64,000 nt of DNA, from the NCBI GenBank assembly GCA_020436085.1, contig JAGQYM010000011.1:1-64000 (forward strand), in the 5' to 3' direction. The notes beneath the pieces were generated by a model that saw only the letters and a list, made by a program, of their open reading frames with translations, did no database searches and was not told where the DNA came from. This stretch comes from Cyclobacteriaceae bacterium. GTDB lineage: Bacteria; Bacteroidota; Bacteroidia; Cytophagales; Cyclobacteriaceae. The position numbers were made by a program, and so were the translations under genes. Position 1 is the first letter of the stretch, and every line of letters begins with the position of its first letter. Shown here piece after piece: positions 1-8,635 of the stretch.

Positions 1-1
1 A

Positions 2-148
2 AACCGTTTGTATGGAGCGCTTGGCTATCGGCTAAACAAAAATCTCAGCTTTCAAGGGGGCTATCTACGGCATAGGTTGGGTGCACTTTCATATGACAGG
101 CTCCAATTCGGAGTATTTCTCAGCAATAGTCTCGTCAAAGCTGAGTAG
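2..148 (+). CDS. C-terminal end of a DUF2490-type protein (partial)
   Basis: The frame is open from the window edge to a TAG at 146-148 and gives 48 residues. They include NRLYGALGYRLNKNLSFQGG and end in RLQFGVFLSNSLVKAE. An alternating amphipathic pattern followed by an RLQFGVFL-like last strand is what the end of DUF2490 outer-membrane beta-barrel proteins of Bacteroidota looks like. The start lies outside the window, so length and function cannot be judged. The family call rests on the terminal motif alone. Confidence 0.55.
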   Translation, partial: NRLYGALGYRLNKNLSFQGGYLRHRLGALSYDRLQFGVFLSNSLVKAE

Positions 149-207
149 TGTGGCTGGCATTTGCCGCTGACATTCTCTATTTTGCTTGACTCCATTTCCT
201 TTTGCCT

Positions 208-1650
208 ATGAGATTGTTTCAACACGCACTTCTTTTTCTATTATCGATAGCAGTGCTCTCTGGTTGCAAGTCTGAGAACAAAGAGCTAGACACGCGCCCG
301 AATATCATTGTTGTACTGGTAGATGATATGCGGTGGGATGAGTTTTCACTTGCAGGGCACAACTTTATTAAAACACCAAACATCGATCGTGTTGCAAGAG
401 AAGGAGTCAATTTCAAAAATGCCTTCACCACTACGCCCTTGTGCTCACCCAGTCGTGCAAGTTTTCTCACAGGTCAGTATGCTCACACTAATGGGATAAC
501 AGACAACCTTGCACGGAATGAACAAAGCCACCAATTGGAGACATTCCCTAAACAACTTAATGGTGCCGGATATGAAACAGCCTTCATAGGGAAGTGGCAT
601 ATGGGTAATGATGACAGCCGCAGACCCGGCTGGGATTTCTGGGTAGCGCTGAAAGGGCAAGGGGAGGCAGTTAACCCTAACTTGAACATCAATGGAGAAC
701 GGCAGACCGTTGAAGGTTATGTTACTGATATTATCACCGATTACTCTCTTCAGTTTATCAATAAGGAAAGAGAGAAGCCTTTCCTATTATATGTTTCTCA
801 TAAAGCGCTTCACCCAAATTTGGTGCAGCGTGATGACGGAAGCACTGTAGACATTGGAGAGGGAGGGTTCATTGCGGCAGATCGCCACAAAGGTATGTAT
901 GATGGTGAGGTGTTTGAGCGTAGGCCCAACAATGGGATAGCACCAACCGACAAGCCAGCACTGATGCAGAAGATCGAAGGACTTCCACCGCTTGGTGCTG
1001 AAACTGTTACTGAAGAGAAAACGATTCACGAAAGAGCGGAAATGTTAATGGCAGTTGATGAAGGCTTGGGAGCCATGATGAAGGCTTTGGAGGAAACTGG
1101 CAGACTTGATAATACTATTGTTGTGTTTACCAGTGATCATGGATACTGGTATGGTGAACATGGGTTGAACGAAGAGCGAAGGCTTGCTTACGAAGAAGCC
1201 ATTCGAATTCCAATGTTGTTACGCTATCCCAAGGCGATTAAAGCAGGTACGCAACCAGAGGAAATGGTTTTGAGTATCGATCTTGCACCCACTTTAATCG
1301 AACTCGCTGGCGAACAGGTCGGCCCTGAGCGTCAAGGCCGGTCGTGGTTACCGATATTTAATGACAACGTTCAGGACTGGCGGACTTCGTTTTTAGTCGA
1401 ATACTATACGGACACTGTTTTCCCCCGGGTACATCTGATGGGTTACAAGGCGGTGCGAAACGAACGGTACAAATACATTCACTATTTGGACCTGGAGGGT
1501 GCCGATGAGTTGTACGACCTTCAGGAAGACCCTTATGAGTTGAAGAACCTAATTTCAGACCCAGCTTATGCAGATGTGTTGACGCAAATGAAAGACGAGT
1601 TGGAACAACAGTTGGCTGCTACCGGCTACGTTCAAAACAATCTCAACTGA
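208..1650 (+). CDS. Sulfatase (lipoprotein, S1 alkaline-phosphatase fold)
   Basis: Predicted type I sulfatase that hydrolyses sulfate esters. The ATG at 208 was chosen over an upstream TTG at 202 because it begins a clean lipoprotein signal (LSGC, lipidated Cys about residue 20). The core shows the metal-binding Asp pair in VLVDDMRWDE (about 39-40), the formylglycine site CSPSR (Cys about 79) followed by ASFLTGQYAHTNG, FIGKWHMG, and a C-terminal metal site TSDHGYWYGEHG. The product is 480 residues, normal for the family, and presumably faces the periplasm or outside. Its 3' end overlaps the convergent dinB by 19 bp. No substrate can be assigned; it lacks a neighbouring SusCD pair. Confidence 0.93.
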   Translation: MRLFQHALLFLLSIAVLSGCKSENKELDTRPNIIVVLVDDMRWDEFSLAGHNFIKTPNIDRVAREGVNFKNAFTTTPLCSPSRASFLTGQYAHTNGITDNLARNEQSHQLETFPKQLNGAGYETAFIGKWHMGNDDSRRPGWDFWVALKGQGEAVNPNLNINGERQTVEGYVTDIITDYSLQFINKEREKPFLLYVSHKALHPNLVQRDDGSTVDIGEGGFIAADRHKGMYDGEVFERRPNNGIAPTDKPALMQKIEGLPPLGAETVTEEKTIHERAEMLMAVDEGLGAMMKALEETGRLDNTIVVFTSDHGYWYGEHGLNEERRLAYEEAIRIPMLLRYPKAIKAGTQPEEMVLSIDLAPTLIELAGEQVGPERQGRSWLPIFNDNVQDWRTSFLVEYYTDTVFPRVHLMGYKAVRNERYKYIHYLDLEGADELYDLQEDPYELKNLISDPAYADVLTQMKDELEQQLAATGYVQNNLN

Positions 1651-2708
1651 TCACTGTCGTCTTCTGATGCCTCACTGACTTTCGTCTCATAAAAGTTAGA
1701 CAGAGTAATGCCAAGCAGTCTTATCGGCTGCTTTTGTTCGTAGTTGGCCTTCATCAGCTCTTTTGCAATCGATGCGATATCTTCCCAATCGATCGGAGAT
1801 GAGGATGACTTGCTCCTGGTAATTTGTCTGAAGTCGTGGTACTTGACTTTTAGCGTTAGCGTTCGTCCTTTCAACTTGTTCCGTTGTAAACGATCAATTA
1901 CCAGCTGTGCAATTCGGTCGAGTTCAGTAAGTAAATCACTGAGTTCTTCAAGGTCATAAGCAAATGTATCCTCAGCGCCCACAGACTTCACCTGGCGATG
2001 AGGCTGCACGGGCCTGTTGTCAATACCTCTAACGATTTGATAGTAAAATCTTCCTGACTTGCCAAAGTGTTTCTCCATCTCCTGGGCTGTGAGTGCTTTT
2101 AAATCCGCCCCATTGCTCAATCCTAGTTTTTTCATCTTCTCAGCTGTCACTTTTCCCACACCATAAAACTTTTCCACAGGAAGCGACTCCATAAACTTCT
2201 CTATTTTGGAAGGACCAATAAACGTAAGGCCGTCTGGCTTGTGAATGTCTGAGGCAATCTTGGCCACAAACTTATTAATGGATATTCCAGCAGACGCTGT
2301 CAGGTTTAGCTCTGATTTGATCTCTTTGCGAATACGTTCTGCGATATCAATAGCTGAACCAATACCCAGTTTGTCTTCTGTTACATCCAGGTAGGCTTCA
2401 TCAAGCGAAAGCGGTTCTATTATATCAGTGTAACGTTGAAAAATGGCTCGGATCTTTCTGGAAACCTCTTTGTATACGTCAAAACGGGGACGGACAAACA
2501 CCAGATCCTTACAGAGCTGTATGGCCCGTCTGGATGACATCGCTGATCGCACCCCAAATTTTCTGGCTTCATAACTTGCTGCGGCCACCACGCCTCGGCC
2601 TTCAGGGGAACCTCCTACAGCTAAAGGTTTACCTCGAAATGCAGGATTATCACGTTGCTCAATGGAGGCGTAAAAGGCATCCATATCGATATGTATGATT
2701 TTCCTCAT
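1632..2708 (-). CDS. dinB: DNA polymerase IV (Y-family translesion polymerase)
   Basis: Error-prone lesion-bypass polymerase. From the ATG at 2708 the protein opens MRKIIHIDMDAFYAS, the standard DinB start, and the open frame only extends 5 codons further to a GTG. Catalytic acids are visible: Asp8 in IDMD and Asp103-Glu104 in SLDEAYLDVT. The EGRGVVAAASYEAR nucleotide-binding loop is present. The last residues DQLRLF match the QLxLF beta-clamp binding peptide, so the protein is intact at both ends (358 residues). The window also carries ImuB at about 40 kb, so this genome has at least two Y-family proteins. Confidence 0.96.
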   Translation of the reverse strand: MRKIIHIDMDAFYASIEQRDNPAFRGKPLAVGGSPEGRGVVAAASYEARKFGVRSAMSSRRAIQLCKDLVFVRPRFDVYKEVSRKIRAIFQRYTDIIEPLSLDEAYLDVTEDKLGIGSAIDIAERIRKEIKSELNLTASAGISINKFVAKIASDIHKPDGLTFIGPSKIEKFMESLPVEKFYGVGKVTAEKMKKLGLSNGADLKALTAQEMEKHFGKSGRFYYQIVRGIDNRPVQPHRQVKSVGAEDTFAYDLEELSDLLTELDRIAQLVIDRLQRNKLKGRTLTLKVKYHDFRQITRSKSSSSPIDWEDIASIAKELMKANYEQKQPIRLLGITLSNFYETKVSEASEDDSDQLRLF

Positions 2709-2935
2709 TGATAATTTATCCACACGATTTCCACAAGGAGGTGAAGTATCACTTTAACTGTTTTACAAATATAAGTTACCTCCGTTCAACCTGTATTAAG
2801 CAAACTCACCGTTCAAAACAGCGCTTCGTTTCCACTTTCATACGATCGTGCATAATCATAGCGTATACATCAGGAGTACACATGTGTAAAGAGCATCATG
2901 TGGACTAAATCAACCACTCATTAACCTTAATAAAT

Positions 2936-4147
2936 ATGGAAACAAGTCAATTAACCAGGGAGGTGAGCAACAACAACGGATCGAATGTTCGCGTAATGCA
3001 TCATATCGATCGTGTGAACCTGTATGATTTCGGATACGAAAAGTCCGGAAGCGCCAATGGTGATCCACAATTGTATGCCACCTATCTCAACCGGGTACTC
3101 AATGGAGATCTGGTAGAGGAACCTTACAAGGGCTTTACAGATGAGGAGAAGAAGGACCGTGTGCGACAGATCAAAGAACTGGAGAAAGATATCAAAGGTA
3201 AGGAAGAGGCTAACGCCAAAGTGGAGGAGGAGATCAAACTCAAGGAGAAAGATATCGATAAGTACCGCAAGGACTTACTCCAGATCAGAGAGTCGCGCAA
3301 TCGCAACAAAGAAAAGTTGAAAGGTGAAAACTTCAGTTTTCCGAAGTTCACCCTCAACCTGTTCATCCTGGCGATGCTGTCGGTTTACCTTTTCTTCTTC
3401 TATGTAAGCGCTACCTACAAGGCATTGTATGTAGACTTCGAAGGTGTGGCTTCCGCTATTGCCGCAGGAGAGGGGACTGGCAGCATCATGCCAGGTCCAT
3501 ACGAGCTATCACAGGCGTTGCAGTACAACTACTTATTGTTTGTAGTGCCATTTGTGTTCTACGCGTTTGGATGGGCATTTCACATTCTGCTGGAATTGAA
3601 AAGCAAAGCCAAGATGGTATTTCTTTCTATGCTGATTGCAGTCACATTCACGGTAGACTTTCTGCTCGCAATGATTATTAGCAACAACACCGAAAGTGCG
3701 AAAGCACTGATGGGCTTGCCTGCAGTCCATTGGAGTTCAAGTCCATCATTTTACATAATCCTGTTCCTCGGATTTTTGGTTTATGTGATCTGGAGTATCC
3801 TGCTCGATTCACTCATCCGTGAGTGGGATAAACGTGAGATCACCAATAACCTGAAAAGGATAATTAAGCATTTGCAAGGTGATATCCAGGTGTTGACCGA
3901 TAAGCTGGAAGATGTGTCATTCCCTAAGGCGCAGATTGCCAACTACAGGGAAGATTTGAATACCGTAATGTATGGCAATCTGAAACGCTATGTTGATCAG
4001 TTTTCTTCAGGTTGGATTGCATATCTGTCTCCAGCCAATATGAAAGATGTCAAAGAAGAATGTCTTCAGTTAAAAAAGGAATTTGAAGACAAACATGAGA
4101 TTCGCAGCGGGACTGTAAAAGTAGTAGCCAAAAGAGCAGAGCGATGA
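2936..4147 (+). CDS. Membrane protein with N-terminal coiled coil, unknown function
   Basis: 403 residues, not recognised. Visible parts: a polar N-terminus; a long Lys/Glu-rich coiled coil (about 65-125); four likely membrane segments (about 140-162, 195-218, 228-248 and 268-290); a second charged helical region to the end. Its stop overlaps the start of the next gene in an ATGA (4144-4147), so the two are almost certainly co-translated. That neighbour is a lipoprotein with a VWA-like start, which suggests an envelope complex with this protein as membrane scaffold. This role is inference. The gene starts at a plain ATG and no upstream gene is joined to it. Confidence 0.82.
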   Translation: METSQLTREVSNNNGSNVRVMHHIDRVNLYDFGYEKSGSANGDPQLYATYLNRVLNGDLVEEPYKGFTDEEKKDRVRQIKELEKDIKGKEEANAKVEEEIKLKEKDIDKYRKDLLQIRESRNRNKEKLKGENFSFPKFTLNLFILAMLSVYLFFFYVSATYKALYVDFEGVASAIAAGEGTGSIMPGPYELSQALQYNYLLFVVPFVFYAFGWAFHILLELKSKAKMVFLSMLIAVTFTVDFLLAMIISNNTESAKALMGLPAVHWSSSPSFYIILFLGFLVYVIWSILLDSLIREWDKREITNNLKRIIKHLQGDIQVLTDKLEDVSFPKAQIANYREDLNTVMYGNLKRYVDQFSSGWIAYLSPANMKDVKEECLQLKKEFEDKHEIRSGTVKVVAKRAER

Positions 4148-4950
4148 AAAGGCGGATAACAGCTTTAGCCATCATTGCGGTGGTGGCGTTGGGGTTGGGT
4201 GGCTGTAAGCTGCCCACCCCTGAGAAAAAGGCGGAAGTTCCTAGGATCAAACACAACTACATCGTGTTACTTGACCTTTCGGATCGTCTGATCGTGCAGG
4301 ACAACCAACCTGCCCGTGACAAAGAGTTGATACGAAATCTTTATACCGTCTTTGAAGAGAAGGTGAGGAAAGACCTTTACATCAAGTCCGGTGACGAGAT
4401 CAAAGTAGTGATCGCTCCGCAACGTGGGTCCGGTTTACGCAGGGATGTTTTTGAAGATCGACTCTATGTGAACATGAACTCAATTCAGAATGTGTACCGC
4501 AAGACAAAAGAAGAGGAGAGAAGACAAGCCTTCTTCGCGAACCTAGACACCTTGTACAGCCAGGCGGTATTCAGCAACCAGCGTGACGATTACCACGGTG
4601 CCGACATCTGGAAATACTTTTACGAGGATTTGGGTGTTGACTACACAGATGATCCAAACACAGAGAATTATTTGTTTATTCTCACAGATGGATATCCGAT
4701 TGTAGGACACAACCAAAGCAAACTTCTCCAGGTAAGGAATGAATTCCCGGACCTTCACATTGTGTTGCTCGAGGCAGCACCTCGCGACAAGGACATGGAG
4801 TGGGATCATGTGATGGAGGTGTGGCAGGATTGGTTTGACAACATGGGCGTAAAAAACTATACGTTGATCAAGCGAGGTTCTATTACGAAAGAAGTGGAGC
4901 AAGTGAAAGACCTGCTGGAATTAGAGCCTGTGAGGCTTACCAGTCGCTAG
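4144..4950 (+). CDS. VWA-like lipoprotein, unknown function
   Basis: 268 residues with a lipoprotein signal (LGLGGCKLP, Cys about 21). After it, HNYIVLLDLSDRLIV and later ENYLFILTDGYPIVG resemble the first strand (MIDAS-like DxSxx) and the central TDG strand of a von Willebrand A fold, but the MIDAS serines are not conserved (DLSDR instead of DxSxS). Metal binding is therefore doubtful. It is translationally coupled (ATGA) to the upstream coiled-coil membrane protein, and a strong terminator follows 20 bp after the stop, so the pair forms a closed two-gene unit. No enzyme motif was seen. Confidence 0.82.
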   Translation: MKRRITALAIIAVVALGLGGCKLPTPEKKAEVPRIKHNYIVLLDLSDRLIVQDNQPARDKELIRNLYTVFEEKVRKDLYIKSGDEIKVVIAPQRGSGLRRDVFEDRLYVNMNSIQNVYRKTKEEERRQAFFANLDTLYSQAVFSNQRDDYHGADIWKYFYEDLGVDYTDDPNTENYLFILTDGYPIVGHNQSKLLQVRNEFPDLHIVLLEAAPRDKDMEWDHVMEVWQDWFDNMGVKNYTLIKRGSITKEVEQVKDLLELEPVRLTSR

Positions 4951-4970
4951 CGCGACTTCAATTATAGATG

Positions 4971-5003
4971 AAAAAAGGCCTGCTACGCGCAGGCCTTTTT
5001 TTT
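4971..5003 (+). terminator. Rho-independent terminator after the VWA-like gene
   Basis: A GGCCTGC/GCAGGCC stem with a 5-base TACGC loop, preceded by six A and followed by eight T. It lies 20 bp after the stop at 4950. Nearly the same hairpin sequence recurs at 8636-8667. Confidence 0.9.
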
Positions 5004-5037
5004 AATTGCATATGTAAAAATTCAAAAATCAATTTAA

Positions 5038-5094
5038 ATTCGATTTGTTGGGACCCACAAAGAGTATGACAGAATAGACGCTATGAACATTTAA
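5038..5094 (+). pseudogene. HigB toxin remnant (C-terminal tail only)
   Basis: In the frame ending at TAA 5092-5094 the sequence reads IRFVGTHKEYDRIDAMNI. This matches the conserved last strand and tail of HigB mRNA-interferase toxins (GTHxEYDxID). An in-frame TAA at 5035-5037 closes it upstream, and only 34 bp separate it from the terminator of the previous gene, so roughly 80 N-terminal codons are missing. The tail ends 3 bp before the HigA start, the normal higBA spacing. Interpreted as a deletion that removed the toxin and spared the antitoxin. Confidence 0.72.
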
Positions 5095-5097
5095 GAC

Positions 5098-5454
5098 ATG
5101 AACATAAAGCCCATAAAAACAAAGAAGGATTATCAGCAAGCAATGAGCCGGCTTGAAGAGATATTTGATGCCAGAAGAGGTACAAAAGAAGGAGACGAGT
5201 TGGAGATTTTGGGTATTTTGATTGATCAATATGAAGAGGAACATTTTCCCATCGACCTGCCTGATCCTATTGAAGCCATCAAGTTCAGAATGGAGCAGCT
5301 TGGGTATTCTCAAGCTGACTTAGCCAAGTTGGTGGGCCATAAAGGCAGAGCCAGTGAAATTCTGAATAGAAAGAGAAAACTCTCTCTAGATATGATCAGA
5401 CAACTGCATGATAAGCTGAACATCCCTACAGATGTTCTGATACAGGCCTACTAA
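5098..5454 (+). CDS. higA: HigA-family antitoxin (orphan, HTH)
   Basis: 118-residue antitoxin of the HigA type. The N-terminal half (KTKKDYQQAMSRLEEIFDA, then GDELEILGILIDQYE) is the toxin-binding part. The C-terminal half carries an XRE-like helix-turn-helix (about 68-105: YSQADLAKLVGHKGRASEIL, then RKRKLSLDMIRQLHDKL). It should bind its own operator and, in a complete locus, neutralise HigB. Here the toxin gene is reduced to its last codons directly upstream, so the antitoxin is probably a solitary regulator or a relic. It converges on the histidine kinase gene with an 11-bp gap. Confidence 0.9.
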   Translation: MNIKPIKTKKDYQQAMSRLEEIFDARRGTKEGDELEILGILIDQYEEEHFPIDLPDPIEAIKFRMEQLGYSQADLAKLVGHKGRASEILNRKRKLSLDMIRQLHDKLNIPTDVLIQAY

Positions 5455-5465
5455 TTCAGTAACCC

Positions 5466-6731
5466 CTATTTAGGAATCTGTAACAAAAACTTTGTCCCCT
5501 GACCAAGCTCCGATTCAGCCTTGATATTGGCGCCCATCCGCTGCAGCGACTCTGACACAATATACAATCCAAGACCCGATCCGCTCGACTGCTCACTGGC
5601 GCGGTAGAACATCTCGAATAAATGCGGCAAATGTTCTGGCGACACTCCGTAGCCGTTGTCTTCCAATGTCAGATGAAAGGATTGATTGTCTTCACGGGAG
5701 ATGAACTTGATCCATCGCTCTGATTTGCCAGGGTCACTGTATTTTAGTGCATTGCTCAGCAAATTGCCAAGTACAACTTGTATTCTGTTCTCGTCCGCCA
5801 CGATGCTCTTACATTCTAGATGCAACTGAAGCTGGATGTCCTCATGCCCGTTCCCAAAACTCAGATTGCTGAACAGTTCCTGAATGAGAGGTTGGAGTTC
5901 GATGTTAACAGGATTTAATTCAGTGCGGACATTTTTCGAATAGTCTGTGATGTTCTTGATAAATACTTCAGACTGATTGATGGTCGCCTCCATCTTGCTG
6001 AAATAGAGCTTCATCATCGAGGCATCTTTCTCCTGCTGCACCAGGGTGAGCAGCCCCCTAAGAGAGGCTAGTGGTGCTTTCAGGTCGTGTGAAGCACTGT
6101 AGACGAAACTATCGAGTTCTTTGTTTAGCTTTTTAACATCTTCGACCTGTCGGGAGATTTGTTCCTCATAGAGCTCACTTCCCTGGATCAATGTGATAAT
6201 GGCATAGACTAACACAAGCACAGCACTCGTGATGTTGATAATGACAGAAAGGGTGCTGCGTTCAGCCTCTCCAATTGTGGGAAACCAGGGCAGCTCATAC
6301 TGATTGACTTCCAACACAACCAGGATCAGATAAACAAACACCACGAACAGGATGCCCACATATCTAAACCGATTTGAAAAGATGATCAGGCTGATGACAA
6401 CGATAGAAAGGTAATGCCATTGTATGCCGTTGCGCGCATGCGTACCCACAGCGAAGTAAGTGATCATCCCGGTGATCAGGATGAAGGAAATGATTCTTGC
6501 GGGTAACTCATAACCTCTTCTATGAAGTAGATAACTAAACACAGCCGATACCAACACCAAAAGGTCAGTTACCCATATCTCCAGGGTATCATAAATGAAG
6601 TCTTCGGCAAAGTGAATGAAGGCAAGTATCATGGCAAGGATCATGATCCGTTCGTAAAGGGTCCTCGCCCTTGCTTCCATATTGGGTCTGATGGCAGCTG
6701 CTGTTTCCATGGATTTCTGAAAAATAGACAT
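5466..6731 (-). CDS. Membrane sensor histidine kinase
   Basis: 421 residues. The N-terminal half has about six membrane segments (about 28-185), then a short coiled-coil linker, a HisKA dimerisation helix with the phospho-acceptor in YSASHDLKAPL (His about 215), and a HATPase_c domain: N box LGNLLSNALKYSD, G1 box LEDNGYGVS, G2 GSGLGLYIV. It should autophosphorylate and pass phosphate to a separate receiver; no response regulator is adjacent, so its partner is encoded elsewhere. The signal is unknown. The start at 6731 opens MSIFQKSMETAAAI. Confidence 0.92.
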   Translation of the reverse strand: MSIFQKSMETAAAIRPNMEARARTLYERIMILAMILAFIHFAEDFIYDTLEIWVTDLLVLVSAVFSYLLHRRGYELPARIISFILITGMITYFAVGTHARNGIQWHYLSIVVISLIIFSNRFRYVGILFVVFVYLILVVLEVNQYELPWFPTIGEAERSTLSVIINITSAVLVLVYAIITLIQGSELYEEQISRQVEDVKKLNKELDSFVYSASHDLKAPLASLRGLLTLVQQEKDASMMKLYFSKMEATINQSEVFIKNITDYSKNVRTELNPVNIELQPLIQELFSNLSFGNGHEDIQLQLHLECKSIVADENRIQVVLGNLLSNALKYSDPGKSERWIKFISREDNQSFHLTLEDNGYGVSPEHLPHLFEMFYRASEQSSGSGLGLYIVSESLQRMGANIKAESELGQGTKFLLQIPK

Positions 6732-6915
6732 TTGGGCTATTGATTAATAGGGTCTTGTTATGTCGCAACCAACTTTTTGCTTGCACTGGTTCAAGGCAGC
6801 ATTAAGAATGGAAACCCACAATGGGCTAATTTGGGTAGATTTAGCATGCAAATTGAGTTTTTGCGTCTTTTGTAGCTACTGAACGTCATCATAACGTATA
6901 ACTACAAGTACGCCA

Positions 6916-7488
6916 ATGGATTCATCAGTCTATAATAGCTGGAACAAAGTTCAGAAGGAGTTAAGATCGTTCATTCGGAAGAAGGTGAAAGACCGTGATC
7001 TGGCGGACGACATTGCGCAGGATGTTTTTCTTAAACTCCATGCCAACAGCAACAAGGTCAAAGATTTCAATAAAGTAACCGGTTGGTTGTTCCAGGTAGC
7101 CCGGAACAGCATCATTGATCAATTTCGGAAGCAATCAAGGCAGATCAACCCCAATGATTTGGAGTGGGCGAGTGAAGACGCTCACACGCTCAATGACTGT
7201 GTGGCGAACTGTCTTAACGTGCTCGTGGACACATTGCCCAACAAGTATCGCGAAGCACTTGTGCTCACCGACAAACAAAACTTATCACAAACACAATTGG
7301 CTGATACCCTGGGTATCTCTTATTCTGGGGCTAAGTCGAGGGTGCAGCGTGCCAGGAAAAAATTGCGCGACAAGCTCGAAGAACTTTACCTCATAGAAAC
7401 AGATGGCTATGGAAACATCATTCGATGTGAAGACCGCAAGCCATGCAACTGTGAGTCGCGCGAATACAACTACACGTTTGCCATGTAG
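6916..7488 (+). CDS. ECF RNA polymerase sigma factor, SigZ-like
   Basis: 190-residue sigma-70 family factor. Region 2 is clear (DLADDIAQDVFLKLH, then TGWLFQVARNSIIDQFRKQS) and region 4 contains the HTH LSQTQLADTLGISYSGAKSR. After region 4 the tail LIETDGYGNIIRC resembles the C-terminal tail of SigZ proteins but continues with Cys-rich CEDRKPCNCES, three cysteines that could bind a metal or sense redox state (inference). No anti-sigma gene is adjacent. It starts at an ATG and is followed 3 bp later by a hairpin terminator; a tiny Cys-rich ORF converges on the same terminator. Confidence 0.9.
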   Translation: MDSSVYNSWNKVQKELRSFIRKKVKDRDLADDIAQDVFLKLHANSNKVKDFNKVTGWLFQVARNSIIDQFRKQSRQINPNDLEWASEDAHTLNDCVANCLNVLVDTLPNKYREALVLTDKQNLSQTQLADTLGISYSGAKSRVQRARKKLRDKLEELYLIETDGYGNIIRCEDRKPCNCESREYNYTFAM

Positions 7489-7491
7489 TTT

Positions 7492-7522
7492 AAAAAAGCC
7501 TCGTATACAGCGAGGCTTTTGA
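7492..7522. terminator. Bidirectional terminator between SigZ-like gene and the tiny Cys-rich ORF
   Basis: Stem AAGCCTCG/CGAGGCTT with a 7-base loop. A run of A on the left and T on the right serves both directions; the run of six T is on the minus strand, where it follows the 17-codon ORF within 10 bp. Confidence 0.82.
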
Positions 7523-7528
7523 TTTAAA

Positions 7529-7582
7529 TTAACAACCGCAGCTTCCGCCACAGCAGCCACCTTCGATGATTGACTCGTTCAT
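7529..7582 (-). CDS. 17-residue Cys-rich peptide (putative)
   Basis: An ATG-to-TAA frame encoding MNESIIEGGCCGGSCGC. Four cysteines and six glycines crowd the last ten residues, after a short acidic leader. It sits alone on the minus strand, and the hairpin at 7492-7522 follows its stop at terminator distance, which suggests a dedicated short transcript. No modifying enzyme or transporter is adjacent. It could be a metal-binding peptide, a RiPP-like precursor or chance. The gene call is tentative because a frame this short carries little statistical weight. Confidence 0.45.
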   Translation of the reverse strand: MNESIIEGGCCGGSCGC

Positions 7583-7722
7583 GGTTTTTGAAATTTTAGT
7601 TAATGTTTCATTGAAGAACCGACTTGGTTCAATAGAATGACGTTGGCAATTATGGTAGGACGCAAATTTTTTTTTCTGCGTCTAATTCACGACAACCTCG
7701 TCATAGTTAAAAAGTCAATGCT

Positions 7723-8613
7723 ATGAGGTATGCACTCTCCATCATGTTGTTGTTCCTGTTTGCAACAGCATTTACACAAAAAAATAAGAAAGCAAGGCCA
7801 TTGGACCAACCCCGTGGTCACTATGCGCAGTTGTCCAAACTAAGTAAGGAGCCACGTGCTGTCAATGCTTCGTGGGACACCCTTCACTACCCTTACTACA
7901 AGGATAGGGCTGAGCGTAGAACAAGCCTGAAACCTATTTACCTCACAGATGTTGCCTGGGAAGACTTCAAGGTACCCAACCCTCCAGCGAATAGCTCACT
8001 TCAAACACGCGAAGAGTTGAACTATCTGTTACGACTACAAGGACAACGGACGACCGATGATGAACGCTCAGGGCTCTATAAGGCTAATGTCTATTATAAC
8101 CTTCGTACTAAACCCGGTGATGAACATTATGATCGCTATCGAAAGAATCTCTTTTACATTGGTCGTTCCATTGGCTCATGGTTTAACCCTAACGACCTTC
8201 CGGTAACTGCAGACTTCATGGCATCTGTCTGGCAGGATGCCAGTTACTATATCTGGTCGTTTAAAGATCACTTTCTTAGAATAAGGCCATACGTGCTTGA
8301 ACCTAAATTGAACAACCTTGAAGAAACAGACTGGGCGGCATACCCAAGCGGTCACGCAGCCAATTCTTACATTAACGCTTACATCTATCAGGAACTGGCA
8401 CCAGAATTTAAAGATGTATTTATTAAAGATGCACTGGATATGGCGCACAGCCGCGAGATCATCGGTGTACATTACCCAAGTGATTCCGAAACCTCGCGAA
8501 TATTTGCACGCAACTTTGTAAACAAACTATTTGAAAAGGAGAAATTCAGACTGGCGTTCGAAGAAGTGAAGAAAGAATGGCAGGAAAAAGCGAGGGAACA
8601 AGTAGGTAGGTAA
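7723..8613 (+). CDS. Secreted PAP2-family acid phosphatase (class A type)
   Basis: 296 residues with a signal peptide (MRYALSIMLLFLFATAFTQ). It carries the full PAP2 phosphatase signature: KDHFLRIRP (Lys about 181, Arg-Pro 188-189), AYPSGHAANSY (PSGH about 208-211) and SREIIGVHYPSD (Ser-Arg 243-244, His 250, Asp 254). The His residues are the nucleophile and the general acid in this family. It should dephosphorylate small phosphomonoesters in the periplasm, although lipid or diphosphate substrates are possible. A terminator follows 22 bp after the stop. The start was chosen at the ATG that gives the signal peptide. Confidence 0.92.
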   Translation: MRYALSIMLLFLFATAFTQKNKKARPLDQPRGHYAQLSKLSKEPRAVNASWDTLHYPYYKDRAERRTSLKPIYLTDVAWEDFKVPNPPANSSLQTREELNYLLRLQGQRTTDDERSGLYKANVYYNLRTKPGDEHYDRYRKNLFYIGRSIGSWFNPNDLPVTADFMASVWQDASYYIWSFKDHFLRIRPYVLEPKLNNLEETDWAAYPSGHAANSYINAYIYQELAPEFKDVFIKDALDMAHSREIIGVHYPSDSETSRIFARNFVNKLFEKEKFRLAFEEVKKEWQEKAREQVGR

Positions 8614-8635
8614 ACTACTGGTTTGATAATAACAT

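Noticed and set aside
7285-7560. Minus-strand 91-residue frame crossing the SigZ-like gene end
   Set aside because: It reads through the terminator hairpin and lies opposite a clear sigma factor; the 17-codon frame nearby is the only minus-strand candidate there.
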